From the NCBI RefSeq assembly GCF_006716425.1, contig NZ_VFOZ01000001.1, positions 3,844,001-3,908,000 of the forward strand: a DNA stretch of 64,000 nucleotides, written 5' to 3'. The stretch's first letter is position 1; every line of letters begins with the position of its first letter. The position numbers were made by a program, and so were the translations under genes. Under the pieces are notes generated by a model. It saw only the letters and a list, made by a program, of their open reading frames with translations, had not been told where the DNA came from and searched no databases. Positions 24,455 through 34,150 of this stretch are shown piece by piece. The stretch is from Actinoallomurus bryophytorum (GTDB lineage: Bacteria > Actinomycetota > Actinomycetes > Streptosporangiales > Streptosporangiaceae).

Positions 24455-24678
24455 CCACCCGACCGGCCACGCCGAATGCCAGCTCGACGTGCGAAGCAGA
24501 GTGAGCGCCTGAGGGTGCTCGTGAGCTCGCGGCCTAGAGCAGGCGTGGCCGGACCAACAGCAACGTTCCGCGGCTCCTATGACAGGAGCGACCCTCGGTC
24601 GGAGGCCGGGGCCTCACCCGGGCAGGGGTGAGGAGGCGGAGCGCAAGACCTCCGTGAAACAGAAGGGAACTGCCCGAG

Positions 24679-25059
24679 ATGGCACGCCTTGTCGGCGTCG
24701 ACCTCCCGCGCGAAAAGCGCCTCGAGGTCGCTCTTACCTACATTTTCGGCATCGGCCGCACCCGCGCGCTCGAGACCCTCAAGGAAACCGGCATCAGCGG
24801 TGACCGCCGGGTCCACGAGCTCGGCGATGACGAGCTGGTGCAGCTCCGTGACTGGATCGACGCGAACTACAAGATCGAGGGTGATCTTCGTCGCGAGGTC
24901 CAGGCGGACATTCGTCGCAAGATCGAGATCGGCTGCTACCAGGGCATCCGGCATCGTCGTGGGCTGCCGGTTCACGGTCAGCGCACGCAGACCAACGCCC
25001 GTACGCGCAAGGGCAAGAAGAAGACCGTGGCCGGCAAGAAGAAGACCGGCAAGAAGTAG
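24679..25059 (+). CDS. rpsM: 30S ribosomal protein S13
   Basis: 126 aa. S13 contacts P-site tRNA and the 50[21 protein letters not shown], the [12 protein letters not shown] helix-hairpin-helix and [18 protein letters not shown] are typical. A Lys-rich C-terminal tail follows. A 224-nt leader separates it from rpmJ and contains long-range inverted repeats (24463-24473 with 24542-24552). Confidence 0.98.
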   Translation: MARLVGVDLPREKRLEVALTYIFGIGRTRALETLKETGISGDRRVHELGDDELVQLRDWIDANYKIEGDLRREVQADIRRKIEIGCYQGIRHRRGLPVHGQRTQTNARTRKGKKKTVAGKKKTGKK

Positions 25060-25147
25060 TCCGGAGCCCGTGCTGTAACGGCACGGAGGCCGCCGCGACC
25101 GGCGGTCGAGCCCACGGACCGATGACCTCCAGGAGACTTGAGAGCAG

Positions 25148-25549
25148 ATGCCGCCAAAGAGTCGTACCGGTGCCAAAAAGGTGCGCCGCAAGGAAAAGAA
25201 GAACGTCGCTCATGGGCACGCCCACATCAAGAGCACGTTCAACAACACGATCGTGACGATCACGGACCCGGTGGGCGCCGTGATCGCATGGGCCAGCGCC
25301 GGCCACGTGGGCTTCAAGGGCTCGCGTAAGTCGACGCCGTTCGCCGCTCAGATGGCGGCCGAGGCCGCCGCGCGTCGCGCCATGGAGCACGGCATGCGCA
25401 AGGTCGACGTCTTCGTGAAGGGCCCGGGCTCGGGCCGCGAGACCGCGATCCGGTCGCTGCAGGCGACCGGCCTCGAGGTCGGTTCCATCCAGGACGTCAC
25501 CCCAGTGCCGCACAACGGCTGCCGCCCGCCCAAGCGCCGGCGCGTCTGA
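25148..25549 (+). CDS. rpsK: 30S ribosomal protein S11
   Basis: 133 aa. S11 forms part of the platform near the E site. [39 protein letters not shown] and the C-terminal [18 protein letters not shown] are diagnostic. It lies 88 nt after rpsM and 16 nt before rpsD. Confidence 0.98.
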   Translation: MPPKSRTGAKKVRRKEKKNVAHGHAHIKSTFNNTIVTITDPVGAVIAWASAGHVGFKGSRKSTPFAAQMAAEAAARRAMEHGMRKVDVFVKGPGSGRETAIRSLQATGLEVGSIQDVTPVPHNGCRPPKRRRV

Positions 25550-25565
25550 GTTAGGGAAGAGAGAG

Positions 25566-26195
<630 letters not shown>

Positions 26196-26204
26196 CCACT
26201 CCTG

Positions 26205-26233
26205 GGGGCGCGCGTCACCCTGACGCGCGCCCC
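26205..26233 (+). terminator. Strong hairpin between rpsD and rpoA
   Basis: A perfect 13-bp GC stem (GGGGCGCGCGTCA / TGACGCGCGCCCC) with a 3-nt loop begins 10 nt after the rpsD stop. It looks like a terminator inside what is usually one alpha operon, so rpoA-rplQ may have their own promoter or depend on readthrough. Confidence 0.75.
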
Positions 26234-26290
26234 GGCGAATGCAAGATCGCGGCAGTCAAATAGCGGGCGCCGCGGAAAGGGAGTACTGAA

Positions 26291-27304
26291 ATGCTCATCG
26301 CACAGCGACCGACCCTCACCGAGGAACAGGTCGACGAGTTCCGGTCCCGGTTCACCATCGAGCCGCTGGAGCCGGGCTTCGGCTACACCATCGGCAACTC
26401 ACTCCGCCGTACGCTCCTGTCCTCGATTCCCGGTGCCGCCGTCACCAGCATCCGTATCGAGGGTGTGCTGCACGAGTTCTCCACGATCCCGGGGGTCAAG
26501 GAGGATGTCACCGACATCATCCTGAACCTCAAGGAGCTCGTCGTCTCCTCCGAGCACGACGAGCCGGTCGTGATGTATCTGCGCAAGCAGGGGCCCGGCG
26601 AGGTCACCGCCGCCGACATCGCGCCGCCGGCCGGTGTCGAGGTGCACAACCCCGAGCTGCACATCGCCACGCTGAACAACAAGGCGAAGCTGGAGATGGA
26701 GCTCACCGTCGAGCGTGGCCGTGGCTACGTCTCCGCGGCGCAGAACAAGCAGCCGGGCCAGGAGATCGGCCGGGTGCCGATCGACTCGATCTACTCCCCG
26801 GTCCTGAAGGTCACCTACAAGGTCGAGGCGACCCGTGTCGAGCAGCGCACCGACTTCGACCGCCTGATCGTCGACGTCGAGACCAAGCCGGCGATGCTGC
26901 CGCGCGACGCGGTCGCGAGCGCCGGTAAGACGCTGGTCGAGCTGTTCGGCCTGGCACGCGAGCTCAACGTCGAGGCCGAGGGCATCGACATGGGCCCGTC
27001 GCCGACGGACGCCGCACTCGCGGCGGACCTGGCGCTGCCGATCGAGGAGCTGAACCTCACGGTCCGGTCCTACAACTGCCTCAAGCGCGAGGGCATCCAC
27101 ACCGTGGGTGAGCTCGTGGCGCGCAGCGAGCAGGACCTTCTCGATATAAGGAATTTCGGCGCAAAGAGCATCGAAGAGGTCAAGCAGAAGCTCAACGACA
27201 TGGGCCTCACGCTGAAGGACTCCCCGCCCGGGTTCGACCCGACGGCGGCGGCGGACAACTACGGCGACGAGGACCAGAGCTACGCCGAGACCGAGCAGTA
27301 CTGA
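26291..27304 (+). CDS. rpoA: RNA polymerase alpha subunit
   Basis: 337 aa. The N-terminal assembly domain has [20 protein letters not shown]. The C-terminal domain ([20 protein letters not shown], then [16 protein letters not shown]) contacts UP-element DNA and activators. An acidic tail ends [12 protein letters not shown]. The ATG has AAAGGGAG upstream. It is followed by a 12-bp hairpin and then rplQ. Confidence 0.98.
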   Translation: MLIAQRPTLTEEQVDEFRSRFTIEPLEPGFGYTIGNSLRRTLLSSIPGAAVTSIRIEGVLHEFSTIPGVKEDVTDIILNLKELVVSSEHDEPVVMYLRKQGPGEVTAADIAPPAGVEVHNPELHIATLNNKAKLEMELTVERGRGYVSAAQNKQPGQEIGRVPIDSIYSPVLKVTYKVEATRVEQRTDFDRLIVDVETKPAMLPRDAVASAGKTLVELFGLARELNVEAEGIDMGPSPTDAALAADLALPIEELNLTVRSYNCLKREGIHTVGELVARSEQDLLDIRNFGAKSIEEVKQKLNDMGLTLKDSPPGFDPTAAADNYGDEDQSYAETEQY

Positions 27305-27311
27305 TTTTCCG

Positions 27312-27340
27312 GTGGGCGGCCTCACTGCGAGGCCGCCCAC
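27312..27340 (+). terminator. Hairpin after rpoA
   Basis: A perfect 12-bp stem (GTGGGCGGCCTC / GAGGCCGCCCAC), 5-nt loop, starts 7 nt after the rpoA stop. rplQ lies 90 nt further, so this may attenuate. Confidence 0.7.
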
Positions 27341-27429
27341 GTTCTGTTGAGACTCGGCGAGGCGCCCGCCTCGCCGGACCGACGCCGGTACCTCACACGG
27401 CCGGCGCGGGTTGAAAAGGAGAAGTACTC

Positions 27430-27969
27430 ATGCCCCAGCCCAGCAAGGGCCCTCGCCTCGGCGGCAGCCCCTCGCACCAGCGTCTGATCCTGGCGAACCT
27501 CGCCACGGCGCTGTTCGAGCACGGCCGCATCACGACGACCGAGGCCAAGGCCCGCCGGTTGCGGCCGCTGGCGGAGAAGCTCATCACCAAGGCCAAGCGC
27601 GGTGACCTCGCCGCACGGCGCCAGGTGCTCACCGTCGTGCAGGACAAGGGCGTCGTCCACACGCTCTTCACCGAGATCGGCCCGCGCTTCGAGAGCCGTC
27701 CCGGCGGCTACACGCGGATCACCAAGCTCGGCCCGCGCAAGGGCGACAACGCCCCGATGGCCCTGATCGAGCTGGTCGAGGAGTCGGGACCGGTGGCGAC
27801 GACCACCCGCCCGGCGCCGAGGACCACGCCGGCGGAGGCTCCCAAGACCGAGGAGCCGGCCGAGGAGACCCCTGCCGAGGACGAGCCGCAGGACAGCACC
27901 CCGGCCGACGAGGCCCCCGCGGCCGAGTCGGACGAGTCCGAGGCAGACGAGGCCAAGGACAACAAGTAA
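27430..27969 (+). CDS. rplQ: 50S ribosomal protein L17 with acidic tail
   Basis: 179 aa. Residues 1-118 are the L17 fold ([40 protein letters not shown]). The last 60 residues are an acidic Ala/Pro/Glu disordered tail; such tails occur in other actinobacterial L17 proteins. AAAAGGAG precedes the ATG. A strong terminator follows. Confidence 0.97.
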   Translation: MPQPSKGPRLGGSPSHQRLILANLATALFEHGRITTTEAKARRLRPLAEKLITKAKRGDLAARRQVLTVVQDKGVVHTLFTEIGPRFESRPGGYTRITKLGPRKGDNAPMALIELVEESGPVATTTRPAPRTTPAEAPKTEEPAEETPAEDEPQDSTPADEAPAAESDESEADEAKDNK

Positions 27970-27983
27970 CTCACGCTTTGTCT

Positions 27984-28017
27984 CGAGCCCGCCGTGCCCT
28001 ACGGGACGGCGGGCTCG
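27984..28017 (+). terminator. Terminator after rplQ
   Basis: A perfect 12-bp stem (CGAGCCCGCCGT / ACGGCGGGCTCG) followed by ATCTTT. It closes the alpha operon. Confidence 0.8.
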
Positions 28018-28209
28018 ATCTTTGGGAGACTTGTCCAATGGTCAGGACACAGACAGCATGGATACGGGGTCGTCGGCTACCAGGCGAGTCCGAAGGGCTG
28101 AGGACATGGACGGGTCCCTCGAAGATCGGACGTCCGAGCCTCCTGCTGGTCCCATGACCGAGCGACGCAAGCGGCGTTCTCTGGTCGCCTCCCCGACGAA
28201 GGAGGCCCC

Positions 28210-29061
28210 GTGACGGCTCTCGTACGACTCCGGCTCGACATCGGCTACGACGGTTCGGACTTCGCGGGCTGGGCCCGTCAGCCCAACCAGCGCACGGTCC
28301 AGGGAGTCATCGAAGAGGCCCTCGGGCGCGTACTCCGCCTGGACCCGCCGCCGGTGCTCACCGTGGCGGGCCGTACGGACGCGGGTGTGCACGCCCACGG
28401 CCAGGTGGCGCATGTCGTCGTCCCGGTCGCGGCCTACTACCCGGTCACCGGTACGCTGCCGCGCCGACTCGCCGGCGTGCTGCCGGCCGACATCCGGATC
28501 TGGCGCATCGGCCAGGCACCGGAGGGCTTCGACGCGCGGTTCTCGGCCCTGTCCAGGCGCTACGTCTACCGGGTGTGCGACAACCCGATCGGCGTCGACC
28601 CGATGCGCCGGCACGAGGTGCTGTGGCATCCGCGGCCGCTCGACCTGGACCGGATGAACGCCGCGGCGGCACTCCTGCTCGGCGAGAACGACTTCGCGGC
28701 GTACTGCCGCAGGCGCGAGGGTGCCACCACGATCCGGCGGCTGTTGCGCTGCGACTGGGCGCGTGACTCCACCCACGTGGCCATCGCGACCATCGAGGCC
28801 GACGCCTTCTGCCATTCGATGGTGCGGGCGCTCGTCGGCGCGCTGATCTCGGTCGGTGACAGCCGGCGTTCGATCGAGTGGCCGGCCGAGGTGCTCGCCG
28901 GCGGGACGCGCGACTCCGCGGTGCAGGTGCTCCCGCCGTACGGGCTCTCGCTGGAGGAGGTCACCTACCCGGAGGCCGCACACCTGGCCGACAGGGCCCA
29001 GGAGACGCGGCGCATCCGGGTGCTCGGCGGAGTCTCACCGGAAGAACGCCACGCTAGCTAG
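28210..29061 (+). CDS. truA: tRNA pseudouridine synthase A
   Basis: 283 aa. It makes pseudouridine at positions 38-40 of tRNA anticodon stems. GYDGSDFAGWARQPNQRTVQ and the catalytic-Asp motif AGRTDAGVHAHGQVAH are present, as is FCHSMVRALVGALI near the C-terminus. The GTG start has AAGGAGG 4 nt upstream. It follows rplQ as in most actinobacteria. Confidence 0.96.
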   Translation: MTALVRLRLDIGYDGSDFAGWARQPNQRTVQGVIEEALGRVLRLDPPPVLTVAGRTDAGVHAHGQVAHVVVPVAAYYPVTGTLPRRLAGVLPADIRIWRIGQAPEGFDARFSALSRRYVYRVCDNPIGVDPMRRHEVLWHPRPLDLDRMNAAAALLLGENDFAAYCRRREGATTIRRLLRCDWARDSTHVAIATIEADAFCHSMVRALVGALISVGDSRRSIEWPAEVLAGGTRDSAVQVLPPYGLSLEEVTYPEAAHLADRAQETRRIRVLGGVSPEERHAS

Positions 29062-29064
29062 CGC

Positions 29065-29604
29065 CTAGACACGCACGTACGTCACCGAGACGACCCCGGT
29101 GCCGAGGGTCCTGGAGTCCTGGAGCTTGAGCTCCATCCGGTCGGTCTCGCCGTCGAAGAGCCGCGCCCCGGTGCCGAGCACGATCGGGTGGATCATGAGC
29201 GAGAGTTCGTCCAGCAGCCCGTCGCACAGGAGCGAGCGCACCAGCCGGGGGCTGCCGGGAACCTGGATGTTCTTGCCGGGGCGCCGCTTCAGCTCGGTGA
29301 GCTCGGTGGCGAGGTCGCCGGTGAGCAGCGTGGAGCCGGCCCAGTCGACGGTACGCAGGGTGCTGGAGGCGACGTACTTGGGAGTGTCGTTCATGAAGCC
29401 GGCCATCGGGACGTCGCTGCCCAGGCGGGGCCACATCTCGGCGAACTCCAGATAGGTCCGGCGGCCGAGCAGGATGGCGTCCGCCTCGGCGACGCCCGCG
29501 TCGATGATCTCCCGCATCTCGTCGTTGAACATCATCCAGTTCCCCGATGGGGAGTCCACGACCCCGTCCAGCGTGATGGCCAGCCCGGCCACGATCTTGC
29601 GCAT
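29065..29604 (-). CDS. Dihydrofolate-reductase-fold (RibD C-terminal) protein
   Basis: 179 aa. It matches the DHFR/RibD-C family of small NADPH-binding reductases: MRKIVAGLAITLDGVVDSPS, ILLGRRTYLEFAEMWP, then LDELSLMIHPIVLGTGARLF. True DHFR active-site pairs are absent, so the substrate is unknown; such proteins are often annotated only as deaminase-reductases. The ATG has AGGAGG 6 nt upstream. It is convergent with truA, 3 nt apart. Confidence 0.88.
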   Translation of the reverse strand: MRKIVAGLAITLDGVVDSPSGNWMMFNDEMREIIDAGVAEADAILLGRRTYLEFAEMWPRLGSDVPMAGFMNDTPKYVASSTLRTVDWAGSTLLTGDLATELTELKRRPGKNIQVPGSPRLVRSLLCDGLLDELSLMIHPIVLGTGARLFDGETDRMELKLQDSRTLGTGVVSVTYVRV

Positions 29605-30393
29605 GGGTTACCTCCTGTTGGCGAGAGCCGGAGATCTGGGAGGGACTCTCCGCCGATCAGCGTAGGGAGTCCGCGCGCCGCCGGGTCGCGCCGCCCAGGA
29701 TTCCGCCACCTCCGGAGACCTGGTCACCTCGGAGGGGGACCGGCCCGTCACCGGCTGCGGTAGGCCCGGTGGCCGGCCCATCACCGCCCTCGGTAGACTG
29801 GTCGGCCCGCGTATCGGGGGCGGGCGATTACGGGCCTGTAGCGAAGTTCGTCGCCCGGGCACTCGCATCGGAGACCGTATGGTCCGGAGACTTCCGCCGC
29901 ACGCCGCCGCGGTCGGCCGCGGCGGCAATCTCGGTGGCGCCGTCCTCCGCGCCGCTCGCCGGGCGGCGAGCGGCGAGCGGCGGAGGGAACGCGATGGTGA
30001 CTGCCCACGCGAAAGGGCGGAGGGCATGTGGTGGGCTACCCTCCCGCCCGGACCGGCGGAGGGCGCGTGGTGGGCTACCGCTCCATCCGAAGGGGCGGAG
30101 GGCTACCGCCCACCCGGACGGGCGGAGCGCGCGTGGTGGGCTACCGCTCTACCCGAAGGGGCGGAGGGCTACCGCCCCACCCGGACGGGCGGAGCGCGCG
30201 TGGTGGGCTACCGCTCTACCCGAAGGGGCGGAGGGCGCGTGGTGGCCTGCCGCCCCACGCGAGCGGACGTGGGAACGGGTTCAAACGACGCCCAGGGGCC
30301 CCGGGCGAGGGATGCCCATCTGGTGAGGGATGCCTGGGCCGACCCTGGCGCGGTCCGTCGGCGGGCGAGCCGGGCGCGGGCTGAGGCGGGGCG
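29605..30393 (-). other. Long non-coding stretch with GC-rich tandem repeats
   Basis: 789 nt between the starts of the DHFR-like gene and the end of the 849-aa membrane protein gene. Several overlapping frames are open in it, but all have shifting Arg/Gly/Trp compositions typical of GC-rich shadows. It holds no convincing ribosome-binding site with a gene. Its main content is the minisatellite at 30019-30262; the part next to 29604 should contain the promoter of the DHFR-like gene. Confidence 0.6.
30019..30262. repeat. Minisatellite with nested 66/67-bp and shorter units
   Basis: Two near-identical units at 30097-30162 (66 bp) and 30163-30229 (67 bp, one extra C) each read GGAGGGCTACCGCCC... 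to ...CCGAAGGGGC. A smaller motif, GCGTGGTGGGCTACC, recurs at about 30026, 30065, 30130, 30197 and (degenerate) 30236. The near identity suggests recent slippage or unequal exchange. Confidence 0.85.
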
Positions 30394-32943
30394 TCAGTGC
30401 TTGGCGCGGCGGGCGACGGGGCGTGCGGCCGAGTCGCGGAACGCGACGCCCACGGCCTTCAGCGTCTTGTCGTCGCTCTTCGGCTTGTGGCCGTCGGCGT
30501 ACGTCGCGTACGCGTAGATGATGTAGCGGCCCCGCAGGGTGCTCGTGGCGTAGCCGCCCGCCTGGTCGATCTTGGGGGCGCCGGTGGCCTTCATGCCGCG
30601 GAACCACTCGTAGTGTGCCGGGTCCTGGACCTTCAGCGCCGCCCTCGCGGCGGCGTCGGTCGGCATCACCGCCACACCGGCCGTCACGGCGAGCTTCTTG
30701 TCATCGGAGACGAAGGTCGCGCGGACGACCCGGCGGCAGTGCTCACGGGTCAGCTCCGCGGCGAAGGGACCGTTGGCCGTCAGCGAGCACTGGTCGTTGA
30801 TGACCGTCTTGGCGCGGATGAACTTGTTCTTCGCCAGCGTCAGCGTCGAGTGCGGGAAGACCTCGACGACGGTCAGCGGCCTGGGGTCCTTCTTCTCGTC
30901 CCGGATGTCGACCGGTACGGCCTTGGGCTTGTGCTTCGCCTTGGTCTTCGACGGAGTCGGCGTCGGCGTCGGCAGGGCCTGGGTCGTCGCGGGCGGCGGT
31001 GGCGGGGGCTGGACGACCTTGTGATCGTTGCCCGAACCCCCGGAGAGCGTTGTGACGGCCAGAGCGCCGCCCCCACCTAGCACGAGGGCCGCTACGAGGC
31101 CTCCGCCCACCAGCAGGGCTCTGCGGGCTGCTGAGGAGCCTTCGTGGCCGCCTCCGGGCGGTGCCATGCCCGGACCGCCGGGGAACGACGCTCCGGAGCC
31201 GAGTCGCGGGATCGGGCCGGTGGCCGTCTCGCCGAGATCGTGGGGAGGCTCCGGAGGGGCCTCCGGCGGCGTGCCGGGCGGAAGGATCGCGTCCGGGGTC
31301 AGCTCCGGGCCGGGCGTCGCCGAGGACGCGCCGGGGCCGAGCTTGGCGAGGGCCAGTGTCAGCCGGCCGTCCGTGTCCTCGAAGGTCATGGACGGGGCGC
31401 CGGCCTCGCCCGCCGGGGCGCCGTGGCCCGAGGCGGGTTCGCCGCCATCTTCGGCGGGGTCGGAGGAGCCGTTCATCCGGCCGTCCGGGAACGGCGGGCT
31501 CCCGGCACCGGGCGGCGGCGTGCCCGTACCGCCGGGCGTTTCCCCGTACCTCCCGCCGGCGCCCGCCGAGCCGAGGCCGGACGCGTCGAAGGAGGGCATA
31601 CCGGTGCCGTGCGAGTCCCGGCCGCCGATCCCAGGAGAAGGCGCCTCGTGAGAGGCGCCGGTGCCGTTCACGCGGTCCGCGCCGGGGATGGGGGTGCCGG
31701 TGGGCGGCGTGCCGGCGCCTGCACCGGTGCGTCCCGCGTCGGGAACGTGGGAACCGGTCGCGGAGGAAGGTGTGCCGTAGGGGTTCGCTGCGCCGGCGGC
31801 GCTCGCACGGTCCGCGCGGGCGGCCGGGGCATCGCTCACGGGAGTGCCGTACGGCGGCGTGCCCGCCCCTCTGGGGGTACGTCCCGCGCCGTCGGCGCTC
31901 GCGGGGTCCGCGCCGGGAGCGGGAAAACCGGCACCGTACGGCGGCGTGCCCGCCCCTGCGGGGTCTGCGCCGGGGGCAGGGAATCCGGCGCTGTAGGGCG
32001 GAGTGCCCGCGCCTGCGGAGTCCGTGCTGGGGATGGGGAGACCGGTGCTGTAGGGCGGCGTGGCCGCTCCTGTGGGGGTACGTCCCGGGCCGTTCGCGGA
32101 ACCGGTGGTGCTCGCGGGGTCCGCGTCGGTGGCCGGGAAACCGGCGCCGTAGGGGGGCGTGCCCGCGCCTGTCGGGGAGTACCCCGCGCCGCCGGTGGCG
32201 CTCGCGGGGTCCGTGCCAGGGGTGGGGAGACCGGCGCTGTAGGGCGGTGTGCCCGCGCCGTTGGCGGCACCGGTGGCGCTGGTGGAGTCCGTGCCGGGGG
32301 TGGGGAAGCCGGTGCCGTAGGGCGGGGTGCCGCTGGGGCGGGAGGAGCCGGGATCGGCGTACGGCGGGACGCCGGGGCGCGCCTTGCCCGGATGGTCGGT
32401 GACCGTTCGCTCCGCCTCAGGGAGCGGGGCCCCGTACGGCGAGGCCCCGGGCGTACGGCCGTGGTCGCCCGTCGCCTCGGCGACCGTCCGCTCCGCCTCG
32501 GGCACCGGTGTGCCGTATGACGACTCTGGGGCGGGCTCACCGTAGGACGACGTGTCGGCGATCGTCTGCTCGGCCTGCGGATGGGGCTGGACGCGGGCGG
32601 CGTGGCGGCCCGGGGCGGCATGGGTTCCGTTGCTCGGGGCGGTGCCGTTCGGCGGCGGTGTACCGTCCGCGGCCTCATGCGGGTTCGCGGGCTGCTGTGC
32701 GTCCGGCGTGGCGGCGCCGGGACGCTTGCGGGGCGGGGGGGTCATGGTCTCCTCGGCGTCGGATGCCACCGACGACCCGGAGAAGACGCTGGTGCCCGGT
32801 TGTGTGTCGGCGGTCTGGAAAACGACTGAAGGCTTGCCCGCCACCGAGCTCTGTCCGAAGTTCGGCGGAGCGTGTGTCGGGTGCGGCGGAAGCTTCGCTT
32901 CCCCCTCGTCGGGAGGAACGAAAGTCTCGTCATGGCCAGACAT
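30394..32943 (-). CDS. Single-pass membrane protein with long repetitive Pro/Gly/Thr N-terminus and extracytoplasmic domain
   Basis: 849 aa, family not named. Residues 1-600 are low-complexity and disordered. They include kinase-type motifs AEQTI, AERTVAE and AERTVTD (T127, T153, T180) and about seven copies of GTPPYGAGFPAPGADPASA-like units at 205-365. A membrane helix follows ARR at 608-630, then a Pro/Thr linker. The C-terminal domain (685-840) starts DPRPLTVVEVF and has Cys719 and Cys736 and the VRATF motif. That domain is shared with the next gene upstream (32975-34111). Topology is predicted as N-inside with the C-domain outside. Both genes read leftwards, 31 nt apart. Confidence 0.8.
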   Translation of the reverse strand: MSGHDETFVPPDEGEAKLPPHPTHAPPNFGQSSVAGKPSVVFQTADTQPGTSVFSGSSVASDAEETMTPPPRKRPGAATPDAQQPANPHEAADGTPPPNGTAPSNGTHAAPGRHAARVQPHPQAEQTIADTSSYGEPAPESSYGTPVPEAERTVAEATGDHGRTPGASPYGAPLPEAERTVTDHPGKARPGVPPYADPGSSRPSGTPPYGTGFPTPGTDSTSATGAANGAGTPPYSAGLPTPGTDPASATGGAGYSPTGAGTPPYGAGFPATDADPASTTGSANGPGRTPTGAATPPYSTGLPIPSTDSAGAGTPPYSAGFPAPGADPAGAGTPPYGAGFPAPGADPASADGAGRTPRGAGTPPYGTPVSDAPAARADRASAAGAANPYGTPSSATGSHVPDAGRTGAGAGTPPTGTPIPGADRVNGTGASHEAPSPGIGGRDSHGTGMPSFDASGLGSAGAGGRYGETPGGTGTPPPGAGSPPFPDGRMNGSSDPAEDGGEPASGHGAPAGEAGAPSMTFEDTDGRLTLALAKLGPGASSATPGPELTPDAILPPGTPPEAPPEPPHDLGETATGPIPRLGSGASFPGGPGMAPPGGGHEGSSAARRALLVGGGLVAALVLGGGGALAVTTLSGGSGNDHKVVQPPPPPPATTQALPTPTPTPSKTKAKHKPKAVPVDIRDEKKDPRPLTVVEVFPHSTLTLAKNKFIRAKTVINDQCSLTANGPFAAELTREHCRRVVRATFVSDDKKLAVTAGVAVMPTDAAARAALKVQDPAHYEWFRGMKATGAPKIDQAGGYATSTLRGRYIIYAYATYADGHKPKSDDKTLKAVGVAFRDSAARPVARRAKH
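31849..32331 (-). repeat. Intragenic repeats coding GTPPYxxGxPxPGxDPASA units
   Basis: About seven imperfect in-frame units of roughly 57-99 bp encode residues 205-365 of the 849-aa membrane protein. They differ by point changes and by short inserts, so the tract is older than the 30-kb minisatellite or under amino-acid selection. Confidence 0.75.
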
Positions 32944-32974
32944 GGGTCACCAGAGTATTAGTAGACGACCATGT

Positions 32975-34111
32975 TCATGACGGTTTGCCCTCCATTGACC
33001 GATAGTTCAGGGCTGTGCGCAGATTGCTGCCATACGTCGTGCTGCGCACAAAAGCGGTCACCGCAGAGTAGTCGCGGGTGGCGATCTTCTTGCCGTTCGG
33101 GTACTGCACCCAGCTCATGATGAGGTAGTGGCCGTCCACCTCCGCGGTGGTCAGCGACAGGCCCTGGCCGATCTTCTTCGTGGTTCCGGAGCCGGGCAGC
33201 GCGAGGATGAACGCGTCCTTCTGACGCGAGGTGGCCTGCACAGAGGTGGCCCCGGTCTGCGTCCTGAGGTTGATCACACCGATCGTGCCGATCAGCTTCC
33301 CGTTGCTGAACGTGGCCCGCAGCACCTGCGTGCAGCCGCCCCTGGCGAGCGCCTTGCGGAAGTTCGTGCCGTGGGTCGGCGGAGAGCACTTGCGCTCGGC
33401 CCGGCGCGCCGTCATGACGTAGCGGCGGCCGCTCGCCTTGAACGACCGGGCCTTGAAGATCTCGTTGAGAGTGAGCGGCCTGGGGTCGGTCGCCCGGGTG
33501 CGCAGGCGTTCGCCGCGGCCCGTCTCGGTGGGCGACGGAGTCGGGGTGGGGGTCGGCTTGGTGGAGGAGGGGGTGCCCGTCGGGGCGGCCTCGGGTTTGG
33601 CCTTGTCACCGCCGCCGGAGGTGAGCGCGAAGGCCGCACCGCCGACCACCAGGACCCCGGCCGCGACGGCCGCGCCGATGATCACTCGCTTGCGGTTCGA
33701 GCCGGACCCGCCGCCGTCCTCGCCGGGGTCGTATCCTCCCGGGCCGCCGCCGTAAGAGTCCTGGCCGCCGCCGTACGGGTCCTGACCCCCGCCGTACGGG
33801 TCCTGACCGCCCCCGTACGGGTCCGGCGACTCGGCGCCGAAGGACGGCCCGCGGTCGAAGGGACCGCCGCCGTACGGGTCCGGCTGCTCCGATCCGAAGG
33901 AACCGCCCGGTCCGCCCGGCCCGCCCGGTCCGAACCCGGAGCCGGGCCCCGGGCCGAAGCCGGAGTCGCGTGGCGGCCCGCCGTACGGATCCTCGTACGG
34001 GCCACCTGCCGGTGGGCCGCCGGCCTGGTCCTCGACCGGGCCGTACGGCGACTGCGGCGGCCGGGGAGTCCCCCAGCCGCCGGGTTGCTGTGGATCACCC
34101 GGATAAGACAT
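32975..34111 (-). CDS. Single-pass membrane protein, paralogue of the 849-aa protein
   Basis: 378 aa. Residues 1-138 are Gly/Pro/Tyr-rich with QDPYGGG repeats at about 96-123. NRKR precedes a membrane helix at 143-164. A Thr/Pro linker (KPTPTPTPSPTET) leads to a C-terminal domain, residues 208-378. This begins DPRPLTLNEIF, has Cys242 and Cys260 and the VLRATFSNGKL motif, all matching the downstream paralogue. The domain should be extracytoplasmic, with the two Cys possibly disulfide-bonded. The function is unknown; the arrangement suggests duplication with divergent N-terminal tails. Confidence 0.82.
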   Translation of the reverse strand: MSYPGDPQQPGGWGTPRPPQSPYGPVEDQAGGPPAGGPYEDPYGGPPRDSGFGPGPGSGFGPGGPGGPGGSFGSEQPDPYGGGPFDRGPSFGAESPDPYGGGQDPYGGGQDPYGGGQDSYGGGPGGYDPGEDGGGSGSNRKRVIIGAAVAAGVLVVGGAAFALTSGGGDKAKPEAAPTGTPSSTKPTPTPTPSPTETGRGERLRTRATDPRPLTLNEIFKARSFKASGRRYVMTARRAERKCSPPTHGTNFRKALARGGCTQVLRATFSNGKLIGTIGVINLRTQTGATSVQATSRQKDAFILALPGSGTTKKIGQGLSLTTAEVDGHYLIMSWVQYPNGKKIATRDYSAVTAFVRSTTYGSNLRTALNYRSMEGKPS

Positions 34112-34150
34112 GAATGCGACCTTACCGGCTTGTATCAGGTGATCAGGCGT

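Noticed and set aside
28022-28213. 63-codon frame from TTG that overlaps the truA start by 4 nt (GTGA)
   Set aside because: Codon use is mixed, there is no clear ribosome-binding site, and it would begin in the rplQ terminator region. The AAGGAGG at its end belongs to truA.
30019-30262. CRISPR array considered
   Set aside because: Units are contiguous tandem repeats without unique spacers, and no cas genes are nearby.
29769-30517. Overlapping rightward frames through the minisatellite (rich in WWAT or RGGLPLYPKG repeats)
   Set aside because: Three frames are equally open because the repeat is GC-rich. Composition changes with frame, and no start signal or family match is seen.
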